In this document: piece by piece, positions 55,246 to 64,000 of the stretch | How positions within the stretch are numbered: the stretch's first letter is position 1 | Layout: every line of letters starts with the position of its first letter | DNA from: Haemaphysalis longicornis | Lineage: Eukaryota > Arthropoda > Arachnida > Ixodida > Ixodidae | Reading direction: 5' to 3' | Length of the DNA stretch: 64,000 nucleotides | Assembly (NCBI GenBank): GCA_013339765.2 | Contig: CM023449.1 | Coordinates: 227,103,712 to 227,167,711 of the forward strand | Notes under the pieces: model-generated | What the model was told of the DNA's origin: nothing | The model's database searches: none | Seen by the model: only the letters and a program-made list of their open reading frames with translations | Made by a program: the position numbers and the translations under genes

Positions 55246-56347
55246 TCTTGTTTTCCTCGATGTAATCGTGTTGCATTTGGTTGTCTTCTTCTGCCATGTC
55301 TTGATTGTTATTCCCCACGCACGCAGGGGCCGCGTCGTCTGCCCCAGGTGGGGCCTGACCTTCAGCCAGCGTTAGGCTTAGTCCGCACGATCTGAAGAGT
55401 GCTCGTTGTACAGATACTTTTAAGGGGCAGTTAGACGCAATCACAGAGTGATAAAACATGGCAGACATAATCTCATAGCATCCTTGATTAACCGCACCGG
55501 TGTGCCTTTTCATTCTGGATAAACCGCACCGGTGCGCACCATCTGTCTTCGATAAACTGGGGCGCACCGTCGCGGGGCAGTTTTTCGTTGCCCCCTCGCG
55601 CACCGTGAGAGTTGACAGCAGCAACGGAGTGCAATCCCGAGATGCATCGCGGACAACGCCGGTGAAGCGGCTTCTTCCGCCGTCTGCTGCAGCAACGGCA
55701 CATCGGTACAGTGAATTGTAGCATCGATGCACTCGTGTGAAGGCAGAGCGGGCTATATATTGTTGCTGACAAGCATGAATTTCTTGCGAATTAATCAGAC
55801 AGCGATGCGACGGGCTCATAACGGGCGTAATAAGGGCCGGAAATTGAAAATGAGGACGCGAACTTCGTGTATTGCAAAGAAGGCTGAATGCATGGCCAGC
55901 CAGTTGGAGCTTTGCATTCGTTTCGTTCGATTGAATTACACGAACAGTTACAGGAGTGCCTAGACCACGAAGACCTACATGCTTTGCTGTGGCAGAAGGG
56001 CGGAACATAACAGGCACTCGCGTTATGGCTCTCAGAACGAAGATGAGAAGTAGCTTGTAGGCAGCCGTTTAGTGGAAGCGGTGAAGTGCGTTGTTGCGCA
56101 TGTGTGACGGACATGTCTTGCGCGTACGTATAATCATTAGATTTCAATAACTATCACTTTGCAGTGGCCTGTGCAATATTACGCTGCTTTTTAGCCACTT
56201 GTGAACGTTTTGATGAGTTGCTTTCACAGCCTAAAAGATGGCGCTAGGGTTGAACCACTCAGTTTGTCCTCAATCAACGCCCCGTGCTGGTGCGCACCGT
56301 TGTGGGGCACTGTGCACCGCCGGTTTTGGGGGCAACCCCGGTGCGTG
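55246..56347. other. Unassigned stretch left of the 32-bp-TIR element
   Basis: Contains recurring CACCGGTGCGCACC and GGGGCGCACCGT phrases (55490-55620, 56280-56345). AGATACTTTTAAGGGGCAGTTAGA (55412-55435) resembles 59397-59420. The flank is continuous with 59314 onward once the element is removed. Long minus-strand frames have no domain support. Confidence 0.4.
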
Positions 56348-57854
56348 TAGAGTGTACTAGAAGTTTTAGAGTGGCCCGACCGGCCCGCCCGGAGGAGGGG
56401 TGGCTTGTTTCGTGCAGAGAAATAGCGGCGGGCGCTGTACGTCACGACAACTGAAGCGAAAGCGGCGGCTGGCCGGCCCGCACGGCCGGGCGCGGGGCCA
56501 AGGAAACGTCTGCTGCTTTACGCGCGGAGGCGCTCGAAATTTGTTCTGCGAAGTCGTCCAATTGCTTAATATCTCTACGTAGTGGACTGTGAGGTACGAA
56601 ATGAGAAATAAACGCTGCAGCTCATTTGCGTGGTTTGCCTTTTCCCGCTCGACAACAAGGAAATGGACGGATTTCCTTTGCAGCATTCGGTAGCGAATTG
56701 TAAATAAAGTAATTGCAGCGACATTTTCGCTTTTTCAATTTCCCATAAAAAAGTATTTTGCGTGAAAATGCCTGGTATGATCCAGTTCATGATTGCTTTA
56801 TGATTGTGTCCTTATTGTGCTGCCTGATGGACATAGTTGGTCGACGCAAATGACATGAAAAAATATGAGGACTGTGATGATAGCTTCTCAGATGAATTGT
56901 TTTATTTATTGTCTTGCAATTTACGCTCGGACTGCAGTTATGTGGGTTAATATCATAAGTTGCGTTTGTTTTTTATTGCGTGAGTTGTTATTATAGCAGT
57001 ATTTAAGCAGTGGCACGGCCGCTTGGGATAATTACGGGTCACCGTGGTGGCCGATCAGAAAATGACACGCGCAAGCGAGGTATCCTTTTAACTAAAAAGG
57101 GGTTAGCCCAGCGGTTAGCTCAGTTGTCCCAATGACCGTCTTTCATAGAACTATTCCCGCAACGTTCTATTAATCGCACAACCTTTCCCCTGATTCAGTC
57201 AAGAAAGGAGTTGCATCAAATTAACACAAATTTAATTCACAAGTATGCTGATGGTACAATTACACGCACATAAAACAAATGCAAAACATAGATCAGAAAA
57301 ATATTGACCGCGACAGCAATGAAGTACACCACGTCTACTATAGAGGTAAAGGTACAAGAACGCTAACATTGAGGTTCAAATAAACGGAACTGGAACAAAT
57401 TACACATTTTGTTTTCGTTATCGATAGCCCAGAAAATGAAATGTAACGCGGGAAATCATGCACAAAATCTACACAGGTAAAGGTTTAGGAATAACGCTAA
57501 CATGGAGGTTTAAATTGACATTTTTGGCCAACGCATTTTCATAACTCGCCCTCGATCATTAGCGACGGCTAAGTTTAAGGTGTTGCTCCCACCTTGGCAT
57601 GTAATCACGGAACTTGATTAAACCTTTTATATAGAAATGAATCCGTGTCACAATGTATACAGAACCCAACCAAATTTGCTGTCAAGGTCTCACGTGCTGG
57701 TCGCAACCAACACCGTTAAGGTGTTTGCTGTGAATAAGGGCTGTGGCACATCCATAACGCTGTCATGGTGGAGCTCCTTGTTGCTGAAGCAACTGGTAAA
57801 AACGTCCTAGAGATCGCTAATAAACTTTCAAAAATGCGGGGAAGGATTCAAAAG

Positions 57855-57886
57855 CCCCCCCCTCCTCCGCCCCCCCCCCCCCCCCC
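57855..57886. repeat. Poly-C / CCT low-complexity tract
   Basis: CCCCCCCCTCCTCCG followed by an 18-C run. It gives a spurious polyproline frame. Confidence 0.95.
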
Positions 57887-58216
57887 TAAAATACAAGAGG
57901 TAGTAAACACAGCGGCACCTTCCCATATGCAGGATTGGTCATGCAGACTTGGCACTTCGTTTTCAGTACACACTTCCTTACCAAGTGCCTGCAATAGGTG
58001 ACATAGCAGGTTAATAAAATAAGAAATCCCACTAACGACAGTACAAGCATCAACGGCAGGGGTAGCCCAGAAGAAGGCTCTTGGTATTTTCGTTCCAAAT
58101 GAGAACGTAAAAAAACATTAAACTTTTTGCAGCCTATATAGAATGTGCGACCGCCGCTTTTGCTTCATGCGCAGAGTCAAGAAGGGGAAAGGAAAAACAT
58201 TCCTGGTGCCTGTCCG

Positions 58217-58796
58217 TCAAATTAATCCCTCGTTAACTCGAACTCTGCTATCTCAAAATATGTTCACGACCGCGCCGAACGCGGTCGTGAAGTGCAAGTT
58301 TACGCGGACTACGCGTCCCCGTTACCGGAATGCTGTCTGGCGCGTACATCATTGCTGTGGACGACGCAGCTGATCATGCGGACGAGGAGGAGCCTCCAGA
58401 AGTGCGTGCGTACAACGGCAGAAACAGCATAGTACATATGCTGCGTCTGCTTTGTAACAAGGTAAAATGTAGCGGTGGCGACCACCAATTCATGCGATGC
58501 ATTGAGAAGCTCGGGTACGCTTTTCTAGGGTGCAGATGCGAACGCGAAACAGCCGAGCGCAACACACTTCTTTCTTCTTCTTCTGCAATAATAAACGTTT
58601 CTTTTTCTGCGAATTATTTTGCCTTTATTACGAAATCTCCCCTGTGCAATAGTGCTTTTGTTAGCACCACTAGCTGTTATTTCAGGGACCTGGCTACAAA
58701 TTTTCTGTATTTGACTTAACTCGAAACTCTGCGCTTATCTCAAAATTTTCAGATAATTTTACGACTTTGAGTTAACGAGAGCTAGAGGTTACTGTA
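58217..58796 (+). mobile_element. Tigger/pogo-like relic nested in the 2959-bp element
   Basis: The right end, inverted, reads CAGTAACCTCTAGCTCTCGTTAACTC, with TCTCAAAATTTTCAGATAATTTTACGAC before it; the left part has CTCGTTAACTCGAACTCTG. Such TTAACTCGAA phrases mark Tigger elements. An acidic frame (AVDDAADHADEEEPPEV, 58345 onward) resembles a transposase tail but lacks the DDE core. Confidence 0.6.
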
Positions 58797-58899
58797 TATC
58801 AACAATTATAACGTTTTCAGAAAACGCATAAAAAATGAGAAAGTATCGTTCAAGCGGAGTCATAACGTTTCTGCGTCTACTTTCTAAATCAGCTGACCA

Positions 58900-59090
58900 A
58901 AGGCGCAGGTTTGATTCCCGGCCGCGGCGGGGCCGCTTTTGTGATGGAGGATAAAAGCGAAAAACGTCCATGTCTTCGAGATTTCGGCGCATGTTAAAGA
59001 TCCCCAGGTGGTTAAAATTAACCCGAAGCCCCCCAGTACCGCTTGCCTCATCGCCTGTGTAGCGCCGGCGCGTTAAACTTCATAATCCAA
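58900..59090 (+). mobile_element. Ruka-type SINE, 5' truncated
   Basis: The B box (GGTTTGATTCCC) and body (GGCGCATGTTAAAGATCCCC, GCGCGTTAAACTTCATAATCC) are present; the A box is missing. More diverged than the other two copies, so older. Confidence 0.85.
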
Positions 59091-59313
59091 AATAAATCAG
59101 CTTCGCAAGCGCAAAACACCGCCGCGAGCAACGCAAATATTGCCGCGCGCAGGCTTGGAGCTGGTGCCGGGGAGCGCCGGCTGTTCAGTTGTCGACGACA
59201 GCAGCGCCGCCGCTATACCGCTTTTATTTTCTGCGCGAAAGTCGACCCGGCGGAGCAATGGGAGAGGCCGCCGCTCGGGCCACTCTAAAACTTCTAGTAC
59301 ACTCTAGTGCGTG

Positions 59314-60508
59314 TTTATCGAGGACGCTATCAGTGTGTCTGTGACTTGTGTTGGTAACCAGCAGCTCATCGCTTCTTGTCTCTGTGCTCATTGTAAAGAT
59401 AATATTAAGGGGCAGCTAGAAACATTCAGAAATAAAAAGATGCGAGAGAAGAGAAAACTGTGCCAACTACCCACTGAAGTTTGCTCCCAGCCTTTTGCAG
59501 ATGAATCGAAGAAGCCAGTGCTAACCATAATAAAAAAATGGAGGAGGAGGTCTGGGAGCATGATAGTGATACCGAGCCCTCGTATAGATCAGGAAACTCG
59601 TGTTTCTGTCCCCCCCGTTACTTTTCGCTGCATGGTTTTCGTTCCTAGTTACTTGAGAGAATAGCCTCTAAATGGCAAAAATAAACTTCAGGGGCAGTTG
59701 GCATCATTCTGTGCCTGTGTAGTGCTAGTTGTAGTGAACAGTATTGTTTGCTGAGGCATGCTTAGCCTTGCACAGAACTGCCACTGATTACTCCTCCTAA
59801 GCGATATCAAATTTTATCACCTACATAGAAAGTTGCCACTCATCGCTTAGTCTTGTTTTTCACTCTTAATATTCCTGGTTAACCCTTAAATTTATATGTA
59901 TAATAAATTTCCAAGAACCTTAATGGCTGTAAATTTTTTTTTTTCAGAAATAAAGTGCCTGAAAAGAGTAAAGGAGGCAAAGTAACCTTGTTGCGTCCTT
60001 TTTAGACAGTGTAATTGTTGCTCAGTCCCCCCCTCCCCCGCCCCTTTAAAACATTTCTGAAGTCCTCCATTTCCAACTTCATATCTTCATGTCATGCGAC
60101 ATACAGTGCGTCACATATGTGATGACTAAAATGCACTGAACTTCAGCTGACTTGCCTCTGCAAAATACATCTGAGCTGTGCCGTTGCGTCATGCGGATAT
60201 ACAGCTTCTAAGCGAGCACTCTGGAAGTAAACATGGAGCTCGATGCAGTTTCTATTAGCATAAAAACGGTTTGTTGTGTCTGTTTTTTTTAATGAACCAG
60301 GGCTCATGCACTGTCCTGGTTTATGGCAGTGTGAGTTGTCACACTGGGAGCCTGCCAAGCCTCTGTGTCTGACATCCACGGACAAGCACACAACACAGTA
60401 AAAATAGCCACGTTCAAGTTACTGTAAAACAGGCTAATTTAAAATGACACCTGCTCTTTCTTCCGGTTCTTTTATGCAGCTTATCATGTGTTGTTCCTTT
60501 GGTAATTA
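59314..60508. other. Upstream flank of module G, first part
   Basis: From about 59690 it aligns with module F (45400-46040), for example GCACTGTCCTGGTTTATGGC and TGTCTGACATCCACGG. A 117-codon frame at 59311-59664 has no homologue that I know and no splice context. Confidence 0.5.
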
Positions 60509-60510
60509 TA

Positions 60511-61076
60511 CAGTGTGTTGCAACGATAATGGAACACTTTAAAAATTTTTCCTGAGCGATTGCCGCTCTGTTCACGCTCAAACTTCACACAAAGGTCGCA
60601 TTTTGTGGTCTATTTGTTTGACACCGGGAACAACACGGTACTTACCTGTTTATTCTGAAAATAAATAAAAACGATTTTCGCCTATGGGAAAATGGCGGCG
60701 ATTTGGACGTGCGAGCCCGAAAACCGGGTTTTCTGATCGTCTGTTAGCTCATTTCTAGGTGCATTTTCTGATCGTCTGCTGCACCATTTGGCTCCGTACG
60801 TGAATCCCAAACGTGCGTTTCACTCTGCAGGTGGTTCCGTCGTTGGAACATCAGCTTCGCGGCCCTCGCACTTTAAACAGGAGCCGATGATTTCTATGGG
60901 CAAAAAAATCGTTTTTGTTTATTTTCAGAATAAACAGGTAAAGTACCGTTGTTTCCGGTGGTCAAACAAAATAGACCACAAAATGCGACCTTTGTGTGAA
61001 GTTTGAGCGCGAACAGAGAGGCGGATCGCTCAGGAAAAATTTTAAAAGTGTTCCAGTTTTTCGTTGCAACACCCTG
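60511..61076. mobile_element. 566-bp foldback MITE, TA-flanked
   Basis: Two inverted arms of about 180 bases (CAGTGTGTTGCAACGATAATGG... and its partner CAGGGTGTTGCAACGAAAAAC...) enclose a unique centre of about 200 bases. TA stands outside both ends (60509-60510, 61077-61078). Module F has the empty site (GGCAACTGTATACACTTCAC, near 46711). TA duplication suggests a Tc1/mariner-type source. No coding sequence. Confidence 0.88.
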
Positions 61077-61078
61077 TA

Positions 61079-62408
61079 CAAACTACTTCATCGGGAAGAT
61101 TGGGCGCTGCCGAAAGAGAATTTTTGCAAGAACCCTCCTTAGCTGTGTATCACCTGAAGAATATATTCCTATGTTTATTCGAATGTGCCTTGGCCCCCTT
61201 CGCATTGTGTGAGCCACATGAGGGCAAGAAATACCAACTGGACATGCCAGGTTGTGTGTGGTGACGTCATGTGGGCGTCCTTTGGTTGCGACTATGGGTC
61301 GCCTTTCTTCGCTCATCATTGCAGGCTGCCCTCCCTTGCATTGCGTGGTATTTTCTAAAATGCAGTAGAACCAACGTGTAATAACATGAGTACAATGTTT
61401 TTATTTAGGGCGTAAACTGTTGGGCCATTCATCAAATTCATCATGCTGCAAAGATGTTATTTTGCTTGTTTTTGTCCTTTTTTTCTTATATTGCAATTGG
61501 AGTAGTTATGCCCTGTTGTAAAAGGAACGTTTGAATGGTAGCAGATAGGCAACCGTGGATTTTTTAACATATTTCTACTGCATACATTGCTTTTGAAAAG
61601 CAGTGAACAGGAAGGCAATAGCTTTTTTTCTTTCCTGCGACTCACTGCTATCTCAGTCTGTCAGATAACCTGATAGCTGTGCATGGTATCTACACTGAAC
61701 ATGGCCAACACTGCTGAGGTGCTCAGCCTGGCTTTAGCAGTACAGTGACTGTGTTTTGTTCTTTTGTGCCACACACTTGGTTTTAAGTCTTTAAAACTGT
61801 TTTGTCTTGTGCAATTGGATGTGTGCGCGCTGTGCATGGATGTTGGCAATGCAGTCTGTGGCAGGAACAGCCTGTATGGAACTGTTTCAAAAGGGCTGGG
61901 AATATTGGGTGTCTGCTTGGTGGGCGATGCTTTTGTGGCTGCAGCAGTGGGGGCTGAAAATACCATGAATTTTTTAAATTTTTTTTTGAGGGGGGGGGTG
62001 AGAGCTTAGTAGGTGTTTCACATTTCATACTGAGATTGGTACGAGCCAGGCCCTTCCAATGCACTGCCGGACATTTAGGAAACATGTTAATGTGCTGCAC
62101 TTCGCTGTTAAACCAACCTGAAGGATACCACACCACCATTATTTATGAAGGCAATGCATAAAATTGAGCCAACAGTCAAAAAACATATGGGCCCTTCACA
62201 AACTTTGCCACTGCTAGGGCTTACAGAGGGAATTGGTAGATGGCGCTGGGTGTGCACTGGAAATGACAGGCTTGCATCCACAGGGGAAGGGATTCTTGCC
62301 ATAGTGTGCTATCAAATGAGGTCTATTAAGTGCGAAAGCACTGGATATGCCATTCCTGAACAAGCTGTGATACTGAAGCTTCTGAAGCCACTTCAGCGGC
62401 AGACTGCT
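61079..62408. repeat. Upstream flank of module G, second part
   Basis: Aligns with module F (46730-47280) and, inverted, with the D upstream flank: 61640-61990 with 14510-14900, and 62095-62170 with about 12200-12275 (GAAGGATACCACACCACC). There is a G-run at 61991-61999. No gene. Confidence 0.7.
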
Positions 62409-62433
62409 GAGCCATCAAGAAAAAGGAGGTCCT
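62409..62433 (+). promoter_or_regulatory. Conserved pre-acceptor element, exon G (partial)
   Basis: GAGCCATCAAGAAAAAGGAGGTCCT; the CTCGTCTGCATTGCT half is replaced by unrelated bases, while GTGCAGAGTGGC survives farther on (62450-62459). Confidence 0.35.
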
Positions 62434-62569
62434 GTTAGGCGGCGATTGTGCAGAGTGGCTAGCTGGTGCCAACAGAAACGTGCTCCCCTTCTGCCTTGCT
62501 CCTGGTGCTCTGCCACCACGTGTGCTGGAGGGAGGCCTATCAGTGTTTCCCTTTCTCTCCCCTTTACAG

Positions 62570-62987
62570 GCCCTTCTCCCTCTTTCCCCTCCATGGCTGA
62601 CCGCGGGCAGCAGCACGGCTTTCCGCCGGGTGGTTGGCTGCTGCACCTGCAGTGCAGCTTTATGACATCGCAATCAAGCCCGCTGAAGAGGCACCAGCGC
62701 AAATGGGCAAGTGCACCCACCAGTGCAGGCATTGCAACAAGGCGCTTGTGCAGAAAAGCCACCTGGTCGACCACCTTCGCATTCACACAGGTGAGCGCCT
62801 CTTCAAGTGCAGCCACTGCAGCAGGGCCTTTGTGTGGAAGGGGCACCTGGATGTCCACCTGCGCACCCACATGGGCGAACGTCCCTACCAGTGCCACCTC
62901 TGTGCCCCAGTGCCTTCACCTAAAAGACCACACTTGACTGCCACGGGCGCACCTACTCGACTGGGTGCTTGTTGTGCTGACTTCTGA
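62570..62987 (+). pseudogene. C2H2 zinc-finger exon G (decayed)
   Basis: Acceptor CTTTCTCTCCCCTTTACAG, first exon base 62570, phase 1; the lead PSPSFPSMADRGQQHG is close to that of D. Finger 1 has lost its first Cys (HLQCSFMTSQSSPLKRHQRK), and a frameshift follows. Fingers 2 and 3 are complete in the new frame (CRHCNKALVQKSHLVDHLRIH, CSHCSRAFVWKGHLDVHLRTH). Finger 4 shifts after CHLC and meets a stop in the ancestral frame (SAFT-stop-KTTLDCH). At least three lesions. Confidence 0.85.
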
Positions 62988-62994
62988 CTTCCGG

Positions 62995-63775
62995 TTTTAA
63001 ACAACAGGAGGTAATACACATATCCAAGCATAGAGAAATGCAGTCTACAAGTAAATGCGTTATTTCAACCGTTGCATGCCTGTTCATGCCGTACTGCACA
63101 ACATGGGCCAGTGTTGCGGCTACGTCGCTGAAGTCACAAAAAACATCACCCAACAAGCAGGCACTCAATTCGACTAGTCCTTTCTAAGCAAGTTCACATC
63201 AGCTCATTAAGGCTGTTCCTGCCCGAGCATCCATGCCTGACTTTCATGCGAGCAACGTCTCCAAAAAAAGGGTCGAAAGGCTGAAAAAATTTCTTGCGGA
63301 ACTAAAGTCTGCTAACATGCTTCGAAGCCAATATCATGGCAATAATTATCAAAAATTTCTTCACAGCTGCGCAGGATTTGCATCTTTCTTCGGTTTTATT
63401 TCATCATCTTTTGGCGTGAAATACTTGGCAGGCACACTGGTGGCACCTTATGTGGCAGCTTCCCCAGAAGCTGAGTTTTCATTCACTGGTGTGCACTGGT
63501 TCTACTCATGCTGCCACATTCGCCTGTCACGTGAAATGACTTTTCTAAGCTATGCTTTTCTTGAGCAGATTATCAGCAAGCAGCTCTTTTAACAACACCG
63601 ACAGTGGCAAAGCCACCACAGGCCAGCATTTGCTTTCCCTGCATTGGTTTTTTGCTGCATGGAGGTTGGCGCTAACAGTGATTTGTAACGACCTGCAAAA
63701 AGAGCTTGCCATCTTCCGACGACATTGTAAAGTGCTTGCACACACATGACTCAGCCCTTCTTCCGTCTTTCTGTA
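62995..63775. repeat. 3' flank of module H
   Basis: 62995-63590 aligns with 2620-3190 and 6040-6610, the 3' flanks of B and C, in the same orientation (CCGTACTGCACAACATGGGC, GTCACAAAAAACAT). The next 1.2 kb seen in B and C is missing, so H lies much closer. Modules G (+) and H (-) are convergent here. Confidence 0.7.
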
Positions 63776-64000
63776 CTACTCGCAGTGGCACTGCGCCTCT
63801 TTCTCGTACGTCCTCTGCTCGAAACAGAATGCAAAGACGGTGGGACGGAAGAGTCAGCGGAAGGAACGTGCTGCTGTATGGCTGAGTGCATGGCTGGCCA
63901 ATGCTGTCTTCTGGGTGAATGACATGGGGCACGTAGCACTGGTAGGGACGCTTGCCCATGTGGATTCGCAGCTGGACGTCCAGTGGCCCTTTTGTATGAA
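63776..64000 (-). pseudogene. C2H2 zinc-finger exon H (decayed, cut by window edge)
   Basis: The minus strand from 64000 holds the end of one finger (LDVQLRIHMGKRPYQC). After a frameshift it reads SFTQKTALASHALSHT, and then a last unit without its ligands (RPTVFAFCFEQRTYEKEAQ), ending in a TAG at 63776-63778. It corresponds to the last two to three fingers of B/C. The upstream part lies outside the window. Confidence 0.75.

Larger units (their letters stand above)
56348..59306. mobile_element. 2959-bp DNA element with 32-bp perfect inverted ends
   Basis: TAGAGTGTACTAGAAGTTTT... on the left is repeated inverted at the right, perfect over 32 bases, and GTGCGTG flanks both sides (56341-56347, 59307-59313; it can be read as 8 bp if one end base is reassigned). 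Both subterminal zones are CpG-rich. Inside are a Tigger/pogo relic (58217-58796), a truncated Ruka SINE (58900-59090) and a poly-C tract. No transposase was found. hAT or P-like groups make 7-8 bp duplications, but the ends do not match a form I know. Confidence 0.85.

Noticed and set aside
55241..56017. 258-codon minus-strand frame
   Set aside because: No recognisable domain, no repeat of the frame in paralogous sequence, and Cys/Arg/Ser-rich low-information composition. Treated as chance.
57765..58001. Polyproline protein
   Set aside because: Produced by the poly-C tract at 57855-57886.
58330..58719. 129-codon frame as a host gene
   Set aside because: Surrounded by Tigger-type ends; the acidic stretch resembles a transposase tail, so it is a transposon relic.
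59311..59664. 117-codon plus-strand frame
   Set aside because: It starts at the target duplication of the 2959-bp element, has no splice context, and only partial DNA similarity to 55400-55440. Kept as unassigned flank.

Overview
The window is a piece of nuclear genome from a metastriate (ixodid) tick or a very close relative. The clearest marker is a tRNA-derived SINE of the Ruka type known from ixodid ticks, present three times (39386-39629, 50877-51094, about 58900-59090). GT-AG introns, a Penelope-like element, CR1-like and I-like LINEs, hAT, pogo/Tigger and TTAA-flanked DNA elements, and very low gene density fit this. Nothing prokaryotic was seen, and there are no rRNA genes, true tRNA genes or CRISPR arrays.

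The host coding content is mainly a cluster of eight related C2H2 zinc-finger exons (A-H). A (1-124), B (4600-4982), C (8954-9747), D (11336-11678), E (19093-19487) and H (63776-64000) lie on the minus strand. F (47872-48272) and G (62570-62987) lie on the plus strand. The seven whose start lies in the window (A-G) begin at a pyrimidine-rich 3' splice site and enter in the same phase (phase 1). They carry a short Pro/Ser/Gln/His-rich lead before the first finger, and the intact ones end in a diverged finger with His-x4-His. B, C, E and F are intact, D, G and H are decayed, and A runs off the window edge. They look like terminal exons waiting for a 5' partner exon that is outside the window. 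A single locus with many alternative 3' exons on both strands, as in Drosophila mod(mdg4), is one possible reading. Each module carries its own duplicated flanks: 2009-5445 and 5489-10196 are tandem copies, and the E block (19093 to about 22845) is an inverted paralogue of the F block (about 43115-48272).

Transposons fill the rest. From left to right: a 918-bp TTAA-flanked MITE in the C module; two opposed copies of an unclassified GGGAC-ended DNA element (12357-14475, 19698-21284); a 2.6-kb hAT-like element (16251-18861); and a CR1-like LINE (about 23630-31528) broken by a Penelope-like element with inverted pseudo-LTRs (24371-27850) and by a solo LTR (29042-30219). Next comes an apparent 11-kb element (31529-42606) bounded by inverted arms built from AACGTT/ACATTA motifs. 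It contains a phase-consistent five-exon gene model on the minus strand (32237-35536), a Tigger/pogo relic and a Ruka SINE. The right half holds a decayed I-like LINE with RNase H (48788 to about 55245), itself split by a GC-rich hAT-like element that contains a Ruka copy. It also holds a 2.96-kb element with 32-bp terminal inverted repeats and a 7-bp target duplication (56348-59306), and two TA-flanked MITEs whose empty sites can be read in the paralogous modules.

Because the zinc-finger modules are paralogues, each supplies an empty-site reference for insertions in the others, so several element boundaries and target duplications can be fixed from this sequence alone. No expression or database evidence was available, and function beyond domain recognition is inference.
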